Below are positions 46,374 to 57,487 of a DNA stretch of 64,000 nt, one piece after another. Position numbers and translations under genes: made by a program. How positions within the stretch are numbered: position 1 is the first letter of the stretch; every line of letters begins with the position of its first letter. Below the pieces are notes generated by a model that saw nothing but the letters and a program-made list of their open reading frames with translations, was not told the origin of the DNA and made no database searches. The stretch spans positions 579,156-643,155 of the forward strand of contig NZ_LGQW01000015.1 of NCBI RefSeq assembly GCF_003116035.1. Direction: 5' to 3'. The DNA is from Azospirillum sp. TSH64 (lineage in GTDB: Bacteria > Pseudomonadota > Alphaproteobacteria > Azospirillales > Azospirillaceae).

Positions 46374-46731
46374 GGTGATAAACGAGTCCTTCTGGCGTCG
46401 GCCTGCCGGTTGTCTGTGCAAGCCAGACCCTGCCTATATCCAACGCATTTGATTTGGTCAACTTGACTGTCGCAGGCCATCGTTCTTCGACATTGTGCAT
46501 TTAACTGGAATGTCCATATCTTTCCATCGATTTGACTTTGGTTTTATAACGAATGTATCGTGTCTAAAGCATTGCCCCGGCACGCCGGCTCACCAGTCCG
46601 CACCGAATGCCGGAAAGCCGGGGATGGGGTGGGACGGGGGACCTGACGCGCGCGAAATTCCTGCTATGTTTGCTGCCCCGGGGCGTCGCATCCTGGGGCG
46701 TCAATGGCATGCAAAGCAGCGGGAACGGGTC
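46374..46731. other. 358-bp divergent region between cheBR-PAS and nadE
   Basis: Holds the sigma-70-like promoter of the minus-strand signalling operon (46433-46461) and an AT-rich centre (46490-46565). A convincing -35/-10 pair for nadE on the plus strand was not found. No gene seen; a plus-strand frame from 46495 just runs into nadE. Confidence 0.5.
46433..46461 (-). promoter_or_regulatory. Sigma-70-like promoter of the CheB-CheR-PAS operon
   Basis: On the minus strand TTGACC (46461-46456), a 17-nt spacer and TATAGG (46438-46433) form a good housekeeping promoter. A palindrome GTCAA-C-TTGAC (46457-46467) overlaps the -35 box and could be an operator. Confidence 0.55.
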
Positions 46732-48777
<2,046 letters not shown>

Positions 48778-48783
48778 GCGGAC

Positions 48784-48822
48784 AAAAAAGGCCGGCGCCC
48801 CATCGGAGCGCCGGCCTTTTTT
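48784..48822. terminator. Perfect 15-bp bidirectional terminator
   Basis: AAAAAAGGCCGGCGC (48784-48798) pairs with GCGCCGGCCTTTTTT (48808-48822) around a 9-nt loop. The A and T tracts make it functional on both strands, serving nadE (+) and flaF (-). Confidence 0.92.
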
Positions 48823-48858
48823 CTGTCGGTGGCGATTCCTGATCGTCCGCGATGGCGG

Positions 48859-49410
48859 TCAGATCGAGATGCGCAGGGACTCGCGGTTGACCGGGGCGGC
48901 GTCCGGGGCGGTCATCGGGCGCGGCGGCACGGCGGGGCGCATGCCGGCCGGCGGCTGTCCCGGCGCCGGCGCGGCCTGCGGGGCCTGGGGCGCTTGCGGA
49001 GCGGCCGCCTGCGGCGTGCCCGGATGCGGCTGGGTGGCCTGCTGGGCGGCGATGAACTGGCCCTGGGCGGTCAGGCCGCTGGCGACGTTGCGGTTGATGT
49101 TGACCAGCGTGTCGATCTTGCCGAAATCCAGGTCGATCAGACGGTTGGTGGTCTCGCGGTCGACCAGCAGCGACAATGCTGCGATGTTGGTGCGGACCTC
49201 CGGCGGATGGCCGCAATCCTCCTCCGTGATCGCCGCCTGGAAGATCGTCCACAGGCGCTGATTCAGCTGAAGAGCCTCGCGGTAGGCCTTTTCGTCCTTG
49301 GCATGGCTGGCGGCGATGATACGGCGCGCCGCTTCCGCCAGGGCCCAAGCCTCGACGTCGCGCGGATTGTCCGAGGTCGGCTTGTTGGCGTAGGTGGGAG
49401 TCGGCTTCAT
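48859..49410 (-). CDS. flaF: FlaF-like flagellin regulator with proline/glutamine-rich tail
   Basis: A 183-residue protein. Residues 1-100 match FlaF: PRDVEAWALAEAARRI, EALQLNQRLWTIFQAAI and PPEVRTNIAALSLLVD. FlaF works with FlbT to control flagellin translation and assembly in alphaproteobacteria. Residues about 115-175 are an unusual Pro/Ala/Gln-rich extension (PQAPQAPQAAPAPGQPPAG). No flagellin or flbT gene lies nearby, so it is an isolated flagellar gene. Start 49410 has GAGG upstream. It ends at the shared terminator with nadE. Confidence 0.75.
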   Translation of the reverse strand: MKPTPTYANKPTSDNPRDVEAWALAEAARRIIAASHAKDEKAYREALQLNQRLWTIFQAAITEEDCGHPPEVRTNIAALSLLVDRETTNRLIDLDFGKIDTLVNINRNVASGLTAQGQFIAAQQATQPHPGTPQAAAPQAPQAPQAAPAPGQPPAGMRPAVPPRPMTAPDAAPVNRESLRISI

Positions 49411-49498
49411 TCCAAACCCTCGGGGGAAAACCCATCCGGTGGGGGCGGACCTGCCCCTTTGCTTCGTCCCGGAAGTGTCGGTTATCCGACCGGCTTTG

Positions 49499-50509
49499 TC
49501 AACGCAACGGGGGTAGTTCGGCCGGTGCGGAGGACCCTGACGCAAACTGGTCACAAGTTCTATGCGTTTCGGAGAGGAGTGAGGCTGCCGTTTCCGCCAC
49601 CCGGTCCTCGTCGATGCCGTCCATCAGCCCGCGGGCGTTGGGGTCGGCGGTGACGCAGGCCAGCAATTCCGGCTGCGGGACGCTGCTGACCACCACCCGG
49701 CCGCGCGGCCCCCAGGGGCCGTAGATGGCGGGATAGCCGGGACCGAACAGCCCGACCGTCGGCACGCCCGCCGCCGCGGCGATGTGCATCAGCCCGCTGT
49801 CGTTGCCGACATAGAGCGCCGCCCGCTCCAGGCAGGCGGCGGCGGCCATCGGGTCGGTGCGGCCGGTCAGGTCGATGGCCCGCGGCCCCAGCGCCGCCAG
49901 CACCGGCTGCGCCCGTTCCCGCTCCGGCCCGGCTGCCAGCACCGCCACCCGGGCGCCGGCCAGCGGACCGCCCTCCCCGGTCAGGCACAGGGCCAGCCGG
50001 GCGAAGCGCTCCGCCGGCCATTCCTTGCCCAGCCAGTTCGCCGTCGGCCCGATGGCGAGGACCGGCCCGGTCCCGGCGGGGATCAGGGCATCGGCCTGCC
50101 GTCTCGCCTCCGCGTCGATCCACAGGCGCGGGGCCGGCGGCGGCGACAGGCCCAGCACGGCGGCATTTTCCTCCACCTTGTGCATCGGGCGCGCCGCCTT
50201 GGCGTGGAAGACGCGGCGCCGCGCCGGCACCAGCCGCCCGACCGCCGAATTGCGCAAATCGACCACCAGATCCCAGCGCGTGTCGACACACTCCAGCCAC
50301 AGCCGCAGCCAGTGCCGCGCATAGGAGCGCTTCGCCAGCGGGATCAGCCGCTCCAGCCCCGGCACCGACCGGAACAGCGGCGCCGGCAGCGGCCCGCTGG
50401 CGACGGTCAGCCGTGCCCCCGGATAGGCGTCGGTCAGGTGGCCGAGCAGCCCGGTCGACAGCACCGCGTCGCCCAGACGGTTGGAGGTGATGAAGAGGAT
50501 GCGGCTCAT
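49499..50509 (-). CDS. Glycosyltransferase family 9 (heptosyltransferase-like)
   Basis: A 336-residue GT9 protein: RILFITSNRLGDAVLSTGLL at the N-terminus, VLAIGPTANWLGKEWP, the LTGRTD loop, and YVGNDSGLMHIAAAAGVPTVGLFGP are hallmark ADP-heptose:LPS heptosyltransferase motifs. It likely adds a sugar to LPS core on the cytoplasmic face of the inner membrane; the exact sugar is unknown. It follows lptF with a 4-nt ATGA overlap, coupling LPS export and synthesis. Confidence 0.85.
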   Translation of the reverse strand: MSRILFITSNRLGDAVLSTGLLGHLTDAYPGARLTVASGPLPAPLFRSVPGLERLIPLAKRSYARHWLRLWLECVDTRWDLVVDLRNSAVGRLVPARRRVFHAKAARPMHKVEENAAVLGLSPPPAPRLWIDAEARRQADALIPAGTGPVLAIGPTANWLGKEWPAERFARLALCLTGEGGPLAGARVAVLAAGPERERAQPVLAALGPRAIDLTGRTDPMAAAACLERAALYVGNDSGLMHIAAAAGVPTVGLFGPGYPAIYGPWGPRGRVVVSSVPQPELLACVTADPNARGLMDGIDEDRVAETAASLLSETHRTCDQFASGSSAPAELPPLR

Positions 50510-51684
50510 GACGCCGACGACCCGGCCCGGCCGGCATCGGGGCCGGCATCAGGACCGGCATGGGGGTCGGCATCGGGCGCGCCCTGCCGGCGTCCCGGAC
50601 GCAGGCTGAGGCCGCGCGACATCACCCAGAGCGGCGGCAGCAGCATCGCCAGCGGCATGGCGTACATCAGCGGCACGAAGACGGTCGCCTTGCCGGCAAG
50701 GCTGGTCAGACCCAGCGCGCCCGCCTGCAACCCCATCACCGCCAGCACGGCGATGGTGACGCGGGAAGACTGGCCGCGCCGGTTGAATTCCCCCGACAGC
50801 AGCGCCGACAGCGCCACCAGCGCATAGGTCAGGGCCAGCAGCGGCGAGGAGAAGCGGTGGTGCAGCTCTGCGATCAGGCCGCGGCGCATGCGGTCGTCCT
50901 GGGCGGGGACGTTGCCGTCCATCAGCTCCGCCGTCGTGCGCTCGCGCGCGTCGGGCCAGCGGTCCGCCGCCTGCGGCGCCACCGCCTTCAGGTCGACGGC
51001 ATAGCGGTCGAAGAACAGCTGCGACAGCCGGTTGGTCTTGCGGTCCAGTTCCTGACGGTTGCCGTCATAGACGACGAAGCGCGTGCCGTCGGGGCCGGTC
51101 TGCATCACTGCGCGGTCGCCCATGATCGTCACCGGCTTGTCCGGCTGGCGCCCGTCATGGATCAGCACCTTGTGCAGGTTGCCGTCGGAATCGCGGTCGC
51201 GCAGGAAGACGCTGAAGCGGTCGCCGACCTCGTTGAACACGCCCTCGCGCAGGAACAGCTGCGAATAGTCGCTGCGCACGGTGTATTCCATCCGCACCAG
51301 CTCGCGGTGGGCGGCCGGGGTGATCCAGATGTTCAGGGTGAAGACGACGGCCATCACCCCCAGCGCCAGCGCCAGCGCCGGGGTCGACAGCGAGAAGGGG
51401 CCGACGCCGGCCGCGCGCATCACCACCAGCTCGCTGTCCGTCGCCATCTTGTTGTAGGTGAACAGGATGGCCCCGACCAGCGCCAGCGGCAGCACGATGC
51501 CGAGGAAGGTCGGCACGGTCAGCAGCAGCAGCCACAGGAACATGCCCATCGGCGCGCCGGCGCTGACCACGATCTCGATCAGGCGCAGGGACTGGCTGAG
51601 CCAGATGGTCAGCGTCAGGCCGGCCGTCGAATAGAGCGTGGCGATCAGCAGGTTGCGGAACAGGTACCGTTGCAGTCGGTTCAT
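50506..51684 (-). CDS. lptF: LPS export ABC transporter permease LptF
   Basis: A 392-residue permease of the LptBFGC system moving LPS from the inner membrane to the bridge protein LptA. MNRLQRYLFRNLL opens the first helix; three N-terminal TM helices, a periplasmic beta-jellyroll (about 130-265, with VRSDYSQLFLREGVFNE) and three C-terminal helices fit LptF. The partner lptG is expected upstream but was not found in the window (the plus-strand gene at 51834 is unrelated). The C-terminus has a 4-residue repeat (DADP HAGP DAGP DAGR). Confidence 0.87.
   Translation of the reverse strand: MNRLQRYLFRNLLIATLYSTAGLTLTIWLSQSLRLIEIVVSAGAPMGMFLWLLLLTVPTFLGIVLPLALVGAILFTYNKMATDSELVVMRAAGVGPFSLSTPALALALGVMAVVFTLNIWITPAAHRELVRMEYTVRSDYSQLFLREGVFNEVGDRFSVFLRDRDSDGNLHKVLIHDGRQPDKPVTIMGDRAVMQTGPDGTRFVVYDGNRQELDRKTNRLSQLFFDRYAVDLKAVAPQAADRWPDARERTTAELMDGNVPAQDDRMRRGLIAELHHRFSSPLLALTYALVALSALLSGEFNRRGQSSRVTIAVLAVMGLQAGALGLTSLAGKATVFVPLMYAMPLAMLLPPLWVMSRGLSLRPGRRQGAPDADPHAGPDAGPDAGRAGSSAS
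50529..50576. repeat. Four 12-bp repeats at the lptF 3' end
   Basis: Units GGCCGGCATCGG, GGCCGGCATCAG, GACCGGCATGGG and GGTCGGCATCGG follow head to tail, encoding the repeating xAxP tail of LptF. Unit length keeps the frame, so copy number could vary without loss of function. Confidence 0.75.
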
Positions 51685-51833
51685 CGGGGATCGGCCGGGG
51701 GCTGTATACGGCCGGCAAGCTGACCGCCCCGGCCCGCCGGGTCAAGTGTTGAAAACCGCGCGCGCCCACACGGGTGCCCCTCGGACCGGGAAAGCGCTGG
51801 CGCCCGCCCGCGCCAGCCGGTATGACGGTCGTC

Positions 51834-54011
51834 ATGGCGACGATCCAGGAAGCGATGGCTGCCGCGGTGGCGCATCATCAGTCCGGCCGGCTCGGCGAAG
51901 CGGCGGCGCTCTATCACGCTGTCCTGGACGCCCTGCCCGGCCATGCCGACGCCGCCCACCTGCTGGGCGTCGTCCATCTGCAATCCGGCCAGCCCGACCG
52001 CGCCGTCACCCTGATCCGCGGCGCCATCCAGCACAATCACCGGGTCGCCGACTATCACGACAATCTCGGCAGTGCGCTGAAATCGCTGGGACGGCTGGAG
52101 GAAGCGGTGGCCGCCCACCGGCAGGCGGTCCGCCTGCGGCCGGAGTTCGCCCAGGCGCTCTACAATCTCGGCAACGCGCTGGAGGCTCAGGGCCGGCTGG
52201 AGGAGGCGGCGACCGCCTTCCGGCAGGCGGCGGCGCGCCGTCCAGGCTATGCCCGCGCCCGCTTCAACCTGGGCAATGTGCTGGCCGCACTGGGCCGGCG
52301 GGCGGACGCCGACGATGCCTACCGCGCCGCGCTCGCCGACGAACCGACCTTCGTCGAGGCGCATGCCAACCGCGGCGCCCTGCTGCTGGCGCTGGAGCGC
52401 CCGCGGGAGGCGGCGGCTGAACTGGCCCGCGCGCTGGCGCTGCGCCCCGACCATGCTCCGGCCCTGTCCAACCTCGCCGCGGCCCGGCTGGCGCTGGGCG
52501 ACCGCGACGGCGCCGAGCTTGCCGCCCGCCATGCCGTGGCCGCCCGGCCGGATCTGGCCGACTGCCTGCTGCGGCTGGGCGAGGTGCGCCATCGCGCCGA
52601 CCGGCTGGGCGCCGCCGCCGCCGCCTACCGGACGGCGCTGGCCTGGGAACCGGCGCTGGCCCAGGCGCTGGCCAACCTCGCCCTTGTCCGCCAGGGCCAG
52701 GGGCTGCTCGACGCGGCGGAGGCCGGGAACCGGCGGGCGCTGGTGCTCGATCCGACGCTGGCCGATGTGCGCTCCAACCTCGCCTATCTGCTGCTGTTCC
52801 GGCCGGGGGTGACGGCGGCGGCGGTGCTGGAGGCGCATCGCGACTGGGACCGGGTGCATGGCACGCCGCACCGCGGGCGCTGGGTGAAGCCGGGCAAGGC
52901 CGGCGCGCGCCCCGGCACACGCAAGGGGCCGCTGACCGTCGCCATCCTGTCCGGCGACTTCCGCCGCCACCCCGCCGGCCTGTTCGCCCTCCGCACGGTG
53001 GAGGCGCTGCCCGGCCACGACATCCGCCTGCTGCTCTACGCCAACCAGAGCGAATCCGACGACGTGACCGACCGCTTCCGCCGGGCGGCGGCGCAGTGGA
53101 CTCCGGTCGCCGGCCTGACGGATGCGGAACTGGCGGCGCGGATTCGCCACGACCGGCCCGATGTGCTGATCGACCTCGCCGGCCACAATGCCCGCGGCCG
53201 TCCCGGCCTCTTCGCCCGCAAGCCGGCCCCGGTGCAGGTGGCGTGGTCGGGCTATATGGCGACCACCGGGCTGGCGGCGATGGATGCGCTGATCGCCGAC
53301 CGCCACCATGTGCCCGACGGGATGGAGGCCTTCTATGCCGAGCGTGTGCTGCGCATGCCCGACGCCTTCATCGCCTACGATCCGCCCGGCAGCGACGACG
53401 AGTTGCCGCTGACGCCGCCGCCCTGCCTGTCGGGCGGGCCGGTCACCTTCGGCAGCTTCAACATCCTGACCAAGCTGAACGACGGCGTGCTGGCGGCCTG
53501 GGCGGAAATCCTGGGCCGGGTGCCGGAGTCGCGCCTGCTGATGAAGACCAAGGCGCTGTCCTGTCCCGACACCGCCGCGCTGTGGCGCGGCCGGCTGGCC
53601 GCCGCCGGCATCGATCCCGGCCGGGTGACGATGGTGGGTGCCACCGGCAGCCTGGATCATATGCGCCATTGCGCGTCGGTCGATGTGGCGCTCGACCCCT
53701 TCCCCTTCTCCGGCAGCACCACGACGCTGGAGACGCTGTGGATGGGGGTGCCGGTCGTCACCCTGCCGGGCGAGACTTTCTCCAGCCGCCATTCGTTGGC
53801 CTTCCTGTCGGTGGCCGGCGTGGAGGGCTGCATCGCCGCCGATCCGGCCGATTACGTCGAGCGCGCCGTCGCCTGGGCCGCGGACCGGCAGGGGCTGGCG
53901 GAGCTGCGCCGCACTTTGCGGACCCGCATGGCCGCCGGGCCGTTGTGCGACGGCGGGACGCTGGCTGCCGCCCTGGCAGCGGACCTGCGGGCCCTGGCCC
54001 TGCCGCACTGA
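51834..54011 (+). CDS. TPR O-GlcNAc-transferase-like glycosyltransferase (GT41)
   Basis: A 725-residue protein. Residues 1-355 are about nine TPRs (HLLGVVHLQSGQPDRAV, YNLGNALEAQGRLEEAATAF and so on). Residues 375-720 are a GT41 domain: VAILSGDFRRHPAGLFAL, IDLAGHNARGRPGLFARKPAP and VAWSGYMATTG, then DVALDPFPFSGSTTTLETLWMGVPVVTLPG, the family signature. These enzymes transfer GlcNAc or another sugar to Ser/Thr or Asn of proteins; bacterial homologues glycosylate flagellins or adhesins. ATG 51834 (MATIQEA) is chosen by alignment with the paralogue at 26794; an ATG 12 nt upstream is possible. Confidence 0.87.
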   Translation: MATIQEAMAAAVAHHQSGRLGEAAALYHAVLDALPGHADAAHLLGVVHLQSGQPDRAVTLIRGAIQHNHRVADYHDNLGSALKSLGRLEEAVAAHRQAVRLRPEFAQALYNLGNALEAQGRLEEAATAFRQAAARRPGYARARFNLGNVLAALGRRADADDAYRAALADEPTFVEAHANRGALLLALERPREAAAELARALALRPDHAPALSNLAAARLALGDRDGAELAARHAVAARPDLADCLLRLGEVRHRADRLGAAAAAYRTALAWEPALAQALANLALVRQGQGLLDAAEAGNRRALVLDPTLADVRSNLAYLLLFRPGVTAAAVLEAHRDWDRVHGTPHRGRWVKPGKAGARPGTRKGPLTVAILSGDFRRHPAGLFALRTVEALPGHDIRLLLYANQSESDDVTDRFRRAAAQWTPVAGLTDAELAARIRHDRPDVLIDLAGHNARGRPGLFARKPAPVQVAWSGYMATTGLAAMDALIADRHHVPDGMEAFYAERVLRMPDAFIAYDPPGSDDELPLTPPPCLSGGPVTFGSFNILTKLNDGVLAAWAEILGRVPESRLLMKTKALSCPDTAALWRGRLAAAGIDPGRVTMVGATGSLDHMRHCASVDVALDPFPFSGSTTTLETLWMGVPVVTLPGETFSSRHSLAFLSVAGVEGCIAADPADYVERAVAWAADRQGLAELRRTLRTRMAAGPLCDGGTLAAALAADLRALALPH

Positions 54012-54092
54012 GGGCTGTGGCGGAACCAACCCGAATGCACCGGCGTTGAACGTGGGTACCCCCTCAGGCCCACAGACGCGGGATTTCGGCGC

Positions 54093-55457
54093 ATGCACAG
54101 CACCACACGGCTCGCCTTCATGCTTTCGGCGACGGTCGCCGTCCTGTCGCTCGCCGGATGCGGCGATCAGGCGTCGCTGCCGGTGTCGGCCGGCACCGGC
54201 CCCAACCCGACGCTGCCGGCGCCGAAATCCACGCTGATCCCGACGGTCAACATCGCCGACGCCATCGGCTGGCCGCAGGGCGCGCAGCCGGTGGCGGCCA
54301 AGGGGTTGAGCCTCACCGCCTTCGCCACCGGGCTGGACCATCCGCGCTGGATGCTGGCGCTGCCCAACGGCGACATATTGGTGGCGGAGACCAACGCCCC
54401 GCCGAAACCGGAGGACGGCAAGGGCATCAAGGGCTGGGTGATGGGTCTGGTGATGGGCAAGGCCGGCGCCAAGACGCCGAGCGCCAACCGCATCACCCTG
54501 CTGCGCGACAGCGACGGCGACGGCAAGGCCGATGTCCGCGAGCCTTTCATCGAAGGGCTGAATTCGCCCTTCGGCATGGCGCTGGTCGGCGGCGACCTCT
54601 ACATCGCCAACAGCGACGCGGTGGTGAAGGTGCCCTACAAGCAGGGCGACACCCGGATCACCGCCAAGCCGGTGAAGGTCGTCGATCTGCCGGGCGGGCC
54701 GATCAACCACCATTGGACCAAGAACATCATCGCCAGCCGTGACGGCACCAAGCTCTATGCCACGGTCGGCTCCAACAGCAATGTCGGGGAGAACGGGATG
54801 GAGGCGGAGCAGGGCCGCGCCGCCATCTGGGAGATCGAACTGAAGACCGGGGCGCACCGCATCTTCGCGTCCGGCCTGCGCAACCCGAACGGCATGGATT
54901 GGGAGCCGACCTCCGGCGTCCTGTGGACCGCCGTCAACGAGCGCGACGAGATCGGCAGCGACCTCGTCCCCGACTATATGACCTCGGTGAAGGACGGCGC
55001 CTTCTATGGCTGGCCCTACAGCTATTACGGCCAGCATGTCGACCAGCGGGTGGAGCCGCAGCGCCCCGACCTCGTCGCCAAGGCGATCCCGCCCGACTAT
55101 GCGCTGGGGCCGCACACCGCCTCGCTCGGCCTGACCTTCTCCCGCCAGGGCGATCTGCCGCCGAATCTGCAGGAGGGCGTTTTCATCGGCCAGCACGGCT
55201 CGTGGAACCGCGACCCGGCCAGCGGCTACAAGGTGATCTTCGTGCCGTTCCGCAACGGCAAGCCGGCGGGCGAGCCGGTGGACGTGCTGACCGGCTTCCT
55301 CGACAAGGACGGCAAGGCGCAGGGCCGTCCGGTCGGTGTGATCCTGGACAGCAAGGGCGCGCTGCTGGTCGCCGACGATGTCGGCAACGCGATCTGGCGC
55401 GTCGGCGGCACCGCGACCGCACAGTCGGCGGAGCGGCCGGACCAGCCGGCGAAGTGA
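54093..55457 (+). CDS. Sorbosone dehydrogenase-like (YliI/GdhB-type) lipoprotein
   Basis: A 454-residue protein. The lipobox LAGC (Cys23) predicts a lipoprotein. The body is a six-bladed beta-propeller with [66 protein letters not shown] and [10 protein letters not shown], as in PQQ-dependent soluble aldose (sorbosone) dehydrogenases. It would oxidise sugars or aldehydes in the periplasm, if PQQ is available; no pqq genes are in the window. The cysteine desulfurase gene follows 64 nt later. Confidence 0.82.
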   Translation: MHSTTRLAFMLSATVAVLSLAGCGDQASLPVSAGTGPNPTLPAPKSTLIPTVNIADAIGWPQGAQPVAAKGLSLTAFATGLDHPRWMLALPNGDILVAETNAPPKPEDGKGIKGWVMGLVMGKAGAKTPSANRITLLRDSDGDGKADVREPFIEGLNSPFGMALVGGDLYIANSDAVVKVPYKQGDTRITAKPVKVVDLPGGPINHHWTKNIIASRDGTKLYATVGSNSNVGENGMEAEQGRAAIWEIELKTGAHRIFASGLRNPNGMDWEPTSGVLWTAVNERDEIGSDLVPDYMTSVKDGAFYGWPYSYYGQHVDQRVEPQRPDLVAKAIPPDYALGPHTASLGLTFSRQGDLPPNLQEGVFIGQHGSWNRDPASGYKVIFVPFRNGKPAGEPVDVLTGFLDKDGKAQGRPVGVILDSKGALLVADDVGNAIWRVGGTATAQSAERPDQPAK

Positions 55458-55521
55458 TAGTCCCGGCAGGGGAGGCGGCCATCCCCCTCCCCTTCCTCTC
55501 GCATCGGCGCGATACTGCGCC

Positions 55522-56664
55522 ATGATCTATCTCGACCATCTGGCCTCGACGCCGCTCGATCCGCAGGTGCTGGAGGCGATGCTGCCCTGGATGCGGATTG
55601 ACGCGGCCGGCAACCCGCACGCCGCCCATCCGGCCGGCTGGCGCGCCGCCGACGCCATCGAACAGGCACGGGGCGAGGTCGCCGCCCTGGCCGGCGCACA
55701 GCCGGGCGAGGTCGTCTTCACCTCCGGCGCCACCGAGGCCAATGCGCTGGCGGTGCTTGGCGGCGTGCCGGCGGGCGGCGGCTGCGTCGTCTCGGCGGTC
55801 GAGCATGCCAGCATCCTCGGCTGCCTGCCCGAACTGCGGCGGCGCGGCCATCCAGTGGCCGTTCTGCCGGTCGACGGCAGCGGCCGGGTCGATCCGGCCA
55901 TCCTGGACAGCGCCCTGGCCGGCCTGCCGACCCCGTCGCTGGTGTCGGTGATGGCCGCCAACAACGAGGTCGGGACGGTCCAGCCCCTGGCGGAGCTGGC
56001 CGCGGTCGCCGCACGGCACGGCACGACGATGCACAGCGACGCCGTGCAGGCGCTGGGCACGCGCACGCTCGACATGGCGGCGCTCGGGCTGCATGGGCTC
56101 AGCCTGTCGGGGCACAAGCTGTATGGGCCGATGGGCATCGGCGCGCTGATCGTCCGGCCGCCCTTCAGGCCGGTCCCGGCCTCAGCCGGCGGCGGACAGC
56201 AGCGCGGCCTGCGGGCGGGAACGCTGCCGACGCCGCTCTGCGTCGGGCTGGGGGCCGCCTGCCGGCTGGCTCGGACGCGGCGGGAAGAAGACGCCCGCCG
56301 CATCGGCGCGCTGCGCGACCGGCTTTGGCAGCGCCTACGGGACCGGCTGCCCGGCATCCTCCGCAACGGGGCGGCGGATGGGTTGGCCGGCTGCCTGAAC
56401 GTCACCGTCCCCGGCATCGACGCTGCCGACCTGCTGCTGGATCTGCCGGAGCTTGCCGTCGCCACCGGGTCCGCCTGCCACAGCGGGGCTGGCGAGCCGT
56501 CGCATGTCCTGCTGGCGCTCGGCCTGTCCGCGGCGGACGCCCATGCCAGCCTGCGCTTCGGGCTGGGCCGTGGCACCACGGTCGCGGAGGTGGACGAGGC
56601 GGCGGACCGGCTGGTGGCCGCGATAGGGTCCGCCGTGCTGAATCCGGCGAAGCCGGGGGAATGA
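55522..56664 (+). CDS. Cysteine desulfurase (IscS/NifS-like)
   Basis: A 380-residue aminotransferase class V protein. MIYLDHLASTPLDPQVLEAM starts the family. PLP-Lys199 is in SLSGHKLYGP, the catalytic Cys319 in ATGSACHSG, and VMAANNEVGTVQP is present. It moves sulfur from cysteine to an acceptor for Fe-S, thiamine or tRNA. The NifS/IscS branch is likely, but no isc or suf genes are near, so the partner is unknown. The ATG lies 64 nt from the previous gene. Confidence 0.9.
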   Translation: MIYLDHLASTPLDPQVLEAMLPWMRIDAAGNPHAAHPAGWRAADAIEQARGEVAALAGAQPGEVVFTSGATEANALAVLGGVPAGGGCVVSAVEHASILGCLPELRRRGHPVAVLPVDGSGRVDPAILDSALAGLPTPSLVSVMAANNEVGTVQPLAELAAVAARHGTTMHSDAVQALGTRTLDMAALGLHGLSLSGHKLYGPMGIGALIVRPPFRPVPASAGGGQQRGLRAGTLPTPLCVGLGAACRLARTRREEDARRIGALRDRLWQRLRDRLPGILRNGAADGLAGCLNVTVPGIDAADLLLDLPELAVATGSACHSGAGEPSHVLLALGLSAADAHASLRFGLGRGTTVAEVDEAADRLVAAIGSAVLNPAKPGE

Positions 56665-56752
56665 ATCGCCAGGCCGAAGCGTCTCCTTCCCACTGGCTCC
56701 GCCGGCAAGGGCTGATCCGGCGGGCAATAACAACGGCAAAGGGAGAGAAACC

Positions 56753-57424
56753 ATGATCGGTGCGAGCATCCGGACCGCGGCGGCGGCCGCCTTCCTGCTG
56801 GCGATCCCGGCGGCTGCGTCGGCGCAGCAGGCCGGCCCGTCCGCCATGACCTTCTTCGTCACCAGCACCGGCACCGGCAAGGGCGCCGATCTCGGCGGGC
56901 TGGCCGGCGCCGACGGGCATTGCCAGCAGCTGGCCCAGGCGGCGGGCGCCGGCAGCCGCACATGGCGGGCCTATCTCAGCACCCAGGCCGCCGACGGCCA
57001 GCCGGCGGTCAACGCGCGCGACCGCATCGGCAAGGGCCCCTGGCAGAACGCCAAGGGCGAAATGGTCGCCCGCTCGGTCGAAGAGCTGCACGGCACCAAC
57101 GCCCTAACCAAGCAGACCGCGCTGAACGAGAAGGGCGAAACGATCAACGGCCGCGGCGACCAGCCCAACACGCACGACATCCTGACCGGGTCGCAGCCTG
57201 ACGGCACCGCCTTCCCCGCCGGCCAGGACATGACCTGCGGCAACTGGACCAAGAGCGGCACCGAGGGCGCGGCCATGCTCGGCCACCATGACCGCATGGG
57301 CCTGGACGAGCAGCCGCCGGCGAAGTCCTGGAACTCCTCGCACGCCTCGCGCGGCGGCTGCAGCCAGGATGCGCTGAAGAGCACCGGCGGCGCCGGGCTG
57401 CTCTATTGCTTCGCGGCGAACTGA
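56753..57424 (+). CDS. Secreted lectin-like (DUF1554/endostatin-like) protein
   Basis: A 223-residue protein with a Sec signal peptide (AAASAQQ, cleavage near residue 25). MTFFVTSTGTGKGADLGGLA is the recurring opening of bacterial proteins with a C-type-lectin/endostatin-like fold. Four cysteines (GHCQQL, MTCGNW, GGCSQD, LYCFAA) could form two disulfides. It is exported to the periplasm or outside. Ligand unknown. AGGGAGAG precedes the ATG. A hairpin separates it from the convergent porin gene. Confidence 0.65.
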   Translation: MIGASIRTAAAAAFLLAIPAAASAQQAGPSAMTFFVTSTGTGKGADLGGLAGADGHCQQLAQAAGAGSRTWRAYLSTQAADGQPAVNARDRIGKGPWQNAKGEMVARSVEELHGTNALTKQTALNEKGETINGRGDQPNTHDILTGSQPDGTAFPAGQDMTCGNWTKSGTEGAAMLGHHDRMGLDEQPPAKSWNSSHASRGGCSQDALKSTGGAGLLYCFAAN

Positions 57425-57443
57425 GCGGTTCGCCACCGGCTGC

Positions 57444-57474
57444 GGCGGGGGGATGGAGACGTCATTCCCCCGCC
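57444..57474. terminator. Hairpin between convergent genes
   Basis: GGCGGGGG (57444-57451) pairs with CCCCCGCC (57467-57474). It lies 20 nt past the lectin-like stop and 14 nt past the porin stop on the other strand. There is no T-run, but its position suggests shared termination. Confidence 0.55.
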
Positions 57475-57487
57475 CCGTCCGTCGCGC

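Noticed and set aside
43419..46466. 1015-residue plus-strand reading frame opposite the CheB-CheR fusion
   Set aside because: Antisense shadow; the minus strand has intact CheB and CheR motifs.
50529..50576. CRISPR array
   Set aside because: Units are 12 bp with no spacers, lie inside lptF and encode protein repeats. No CRISPR or cas genes were seen in the window.
51681..55523. 1280-residue minus-strand reading frame
   Set aside because: Antisense to the GT41 and sorbosone-dehydrogenase genes, both with clear motifs. No family features of its own.
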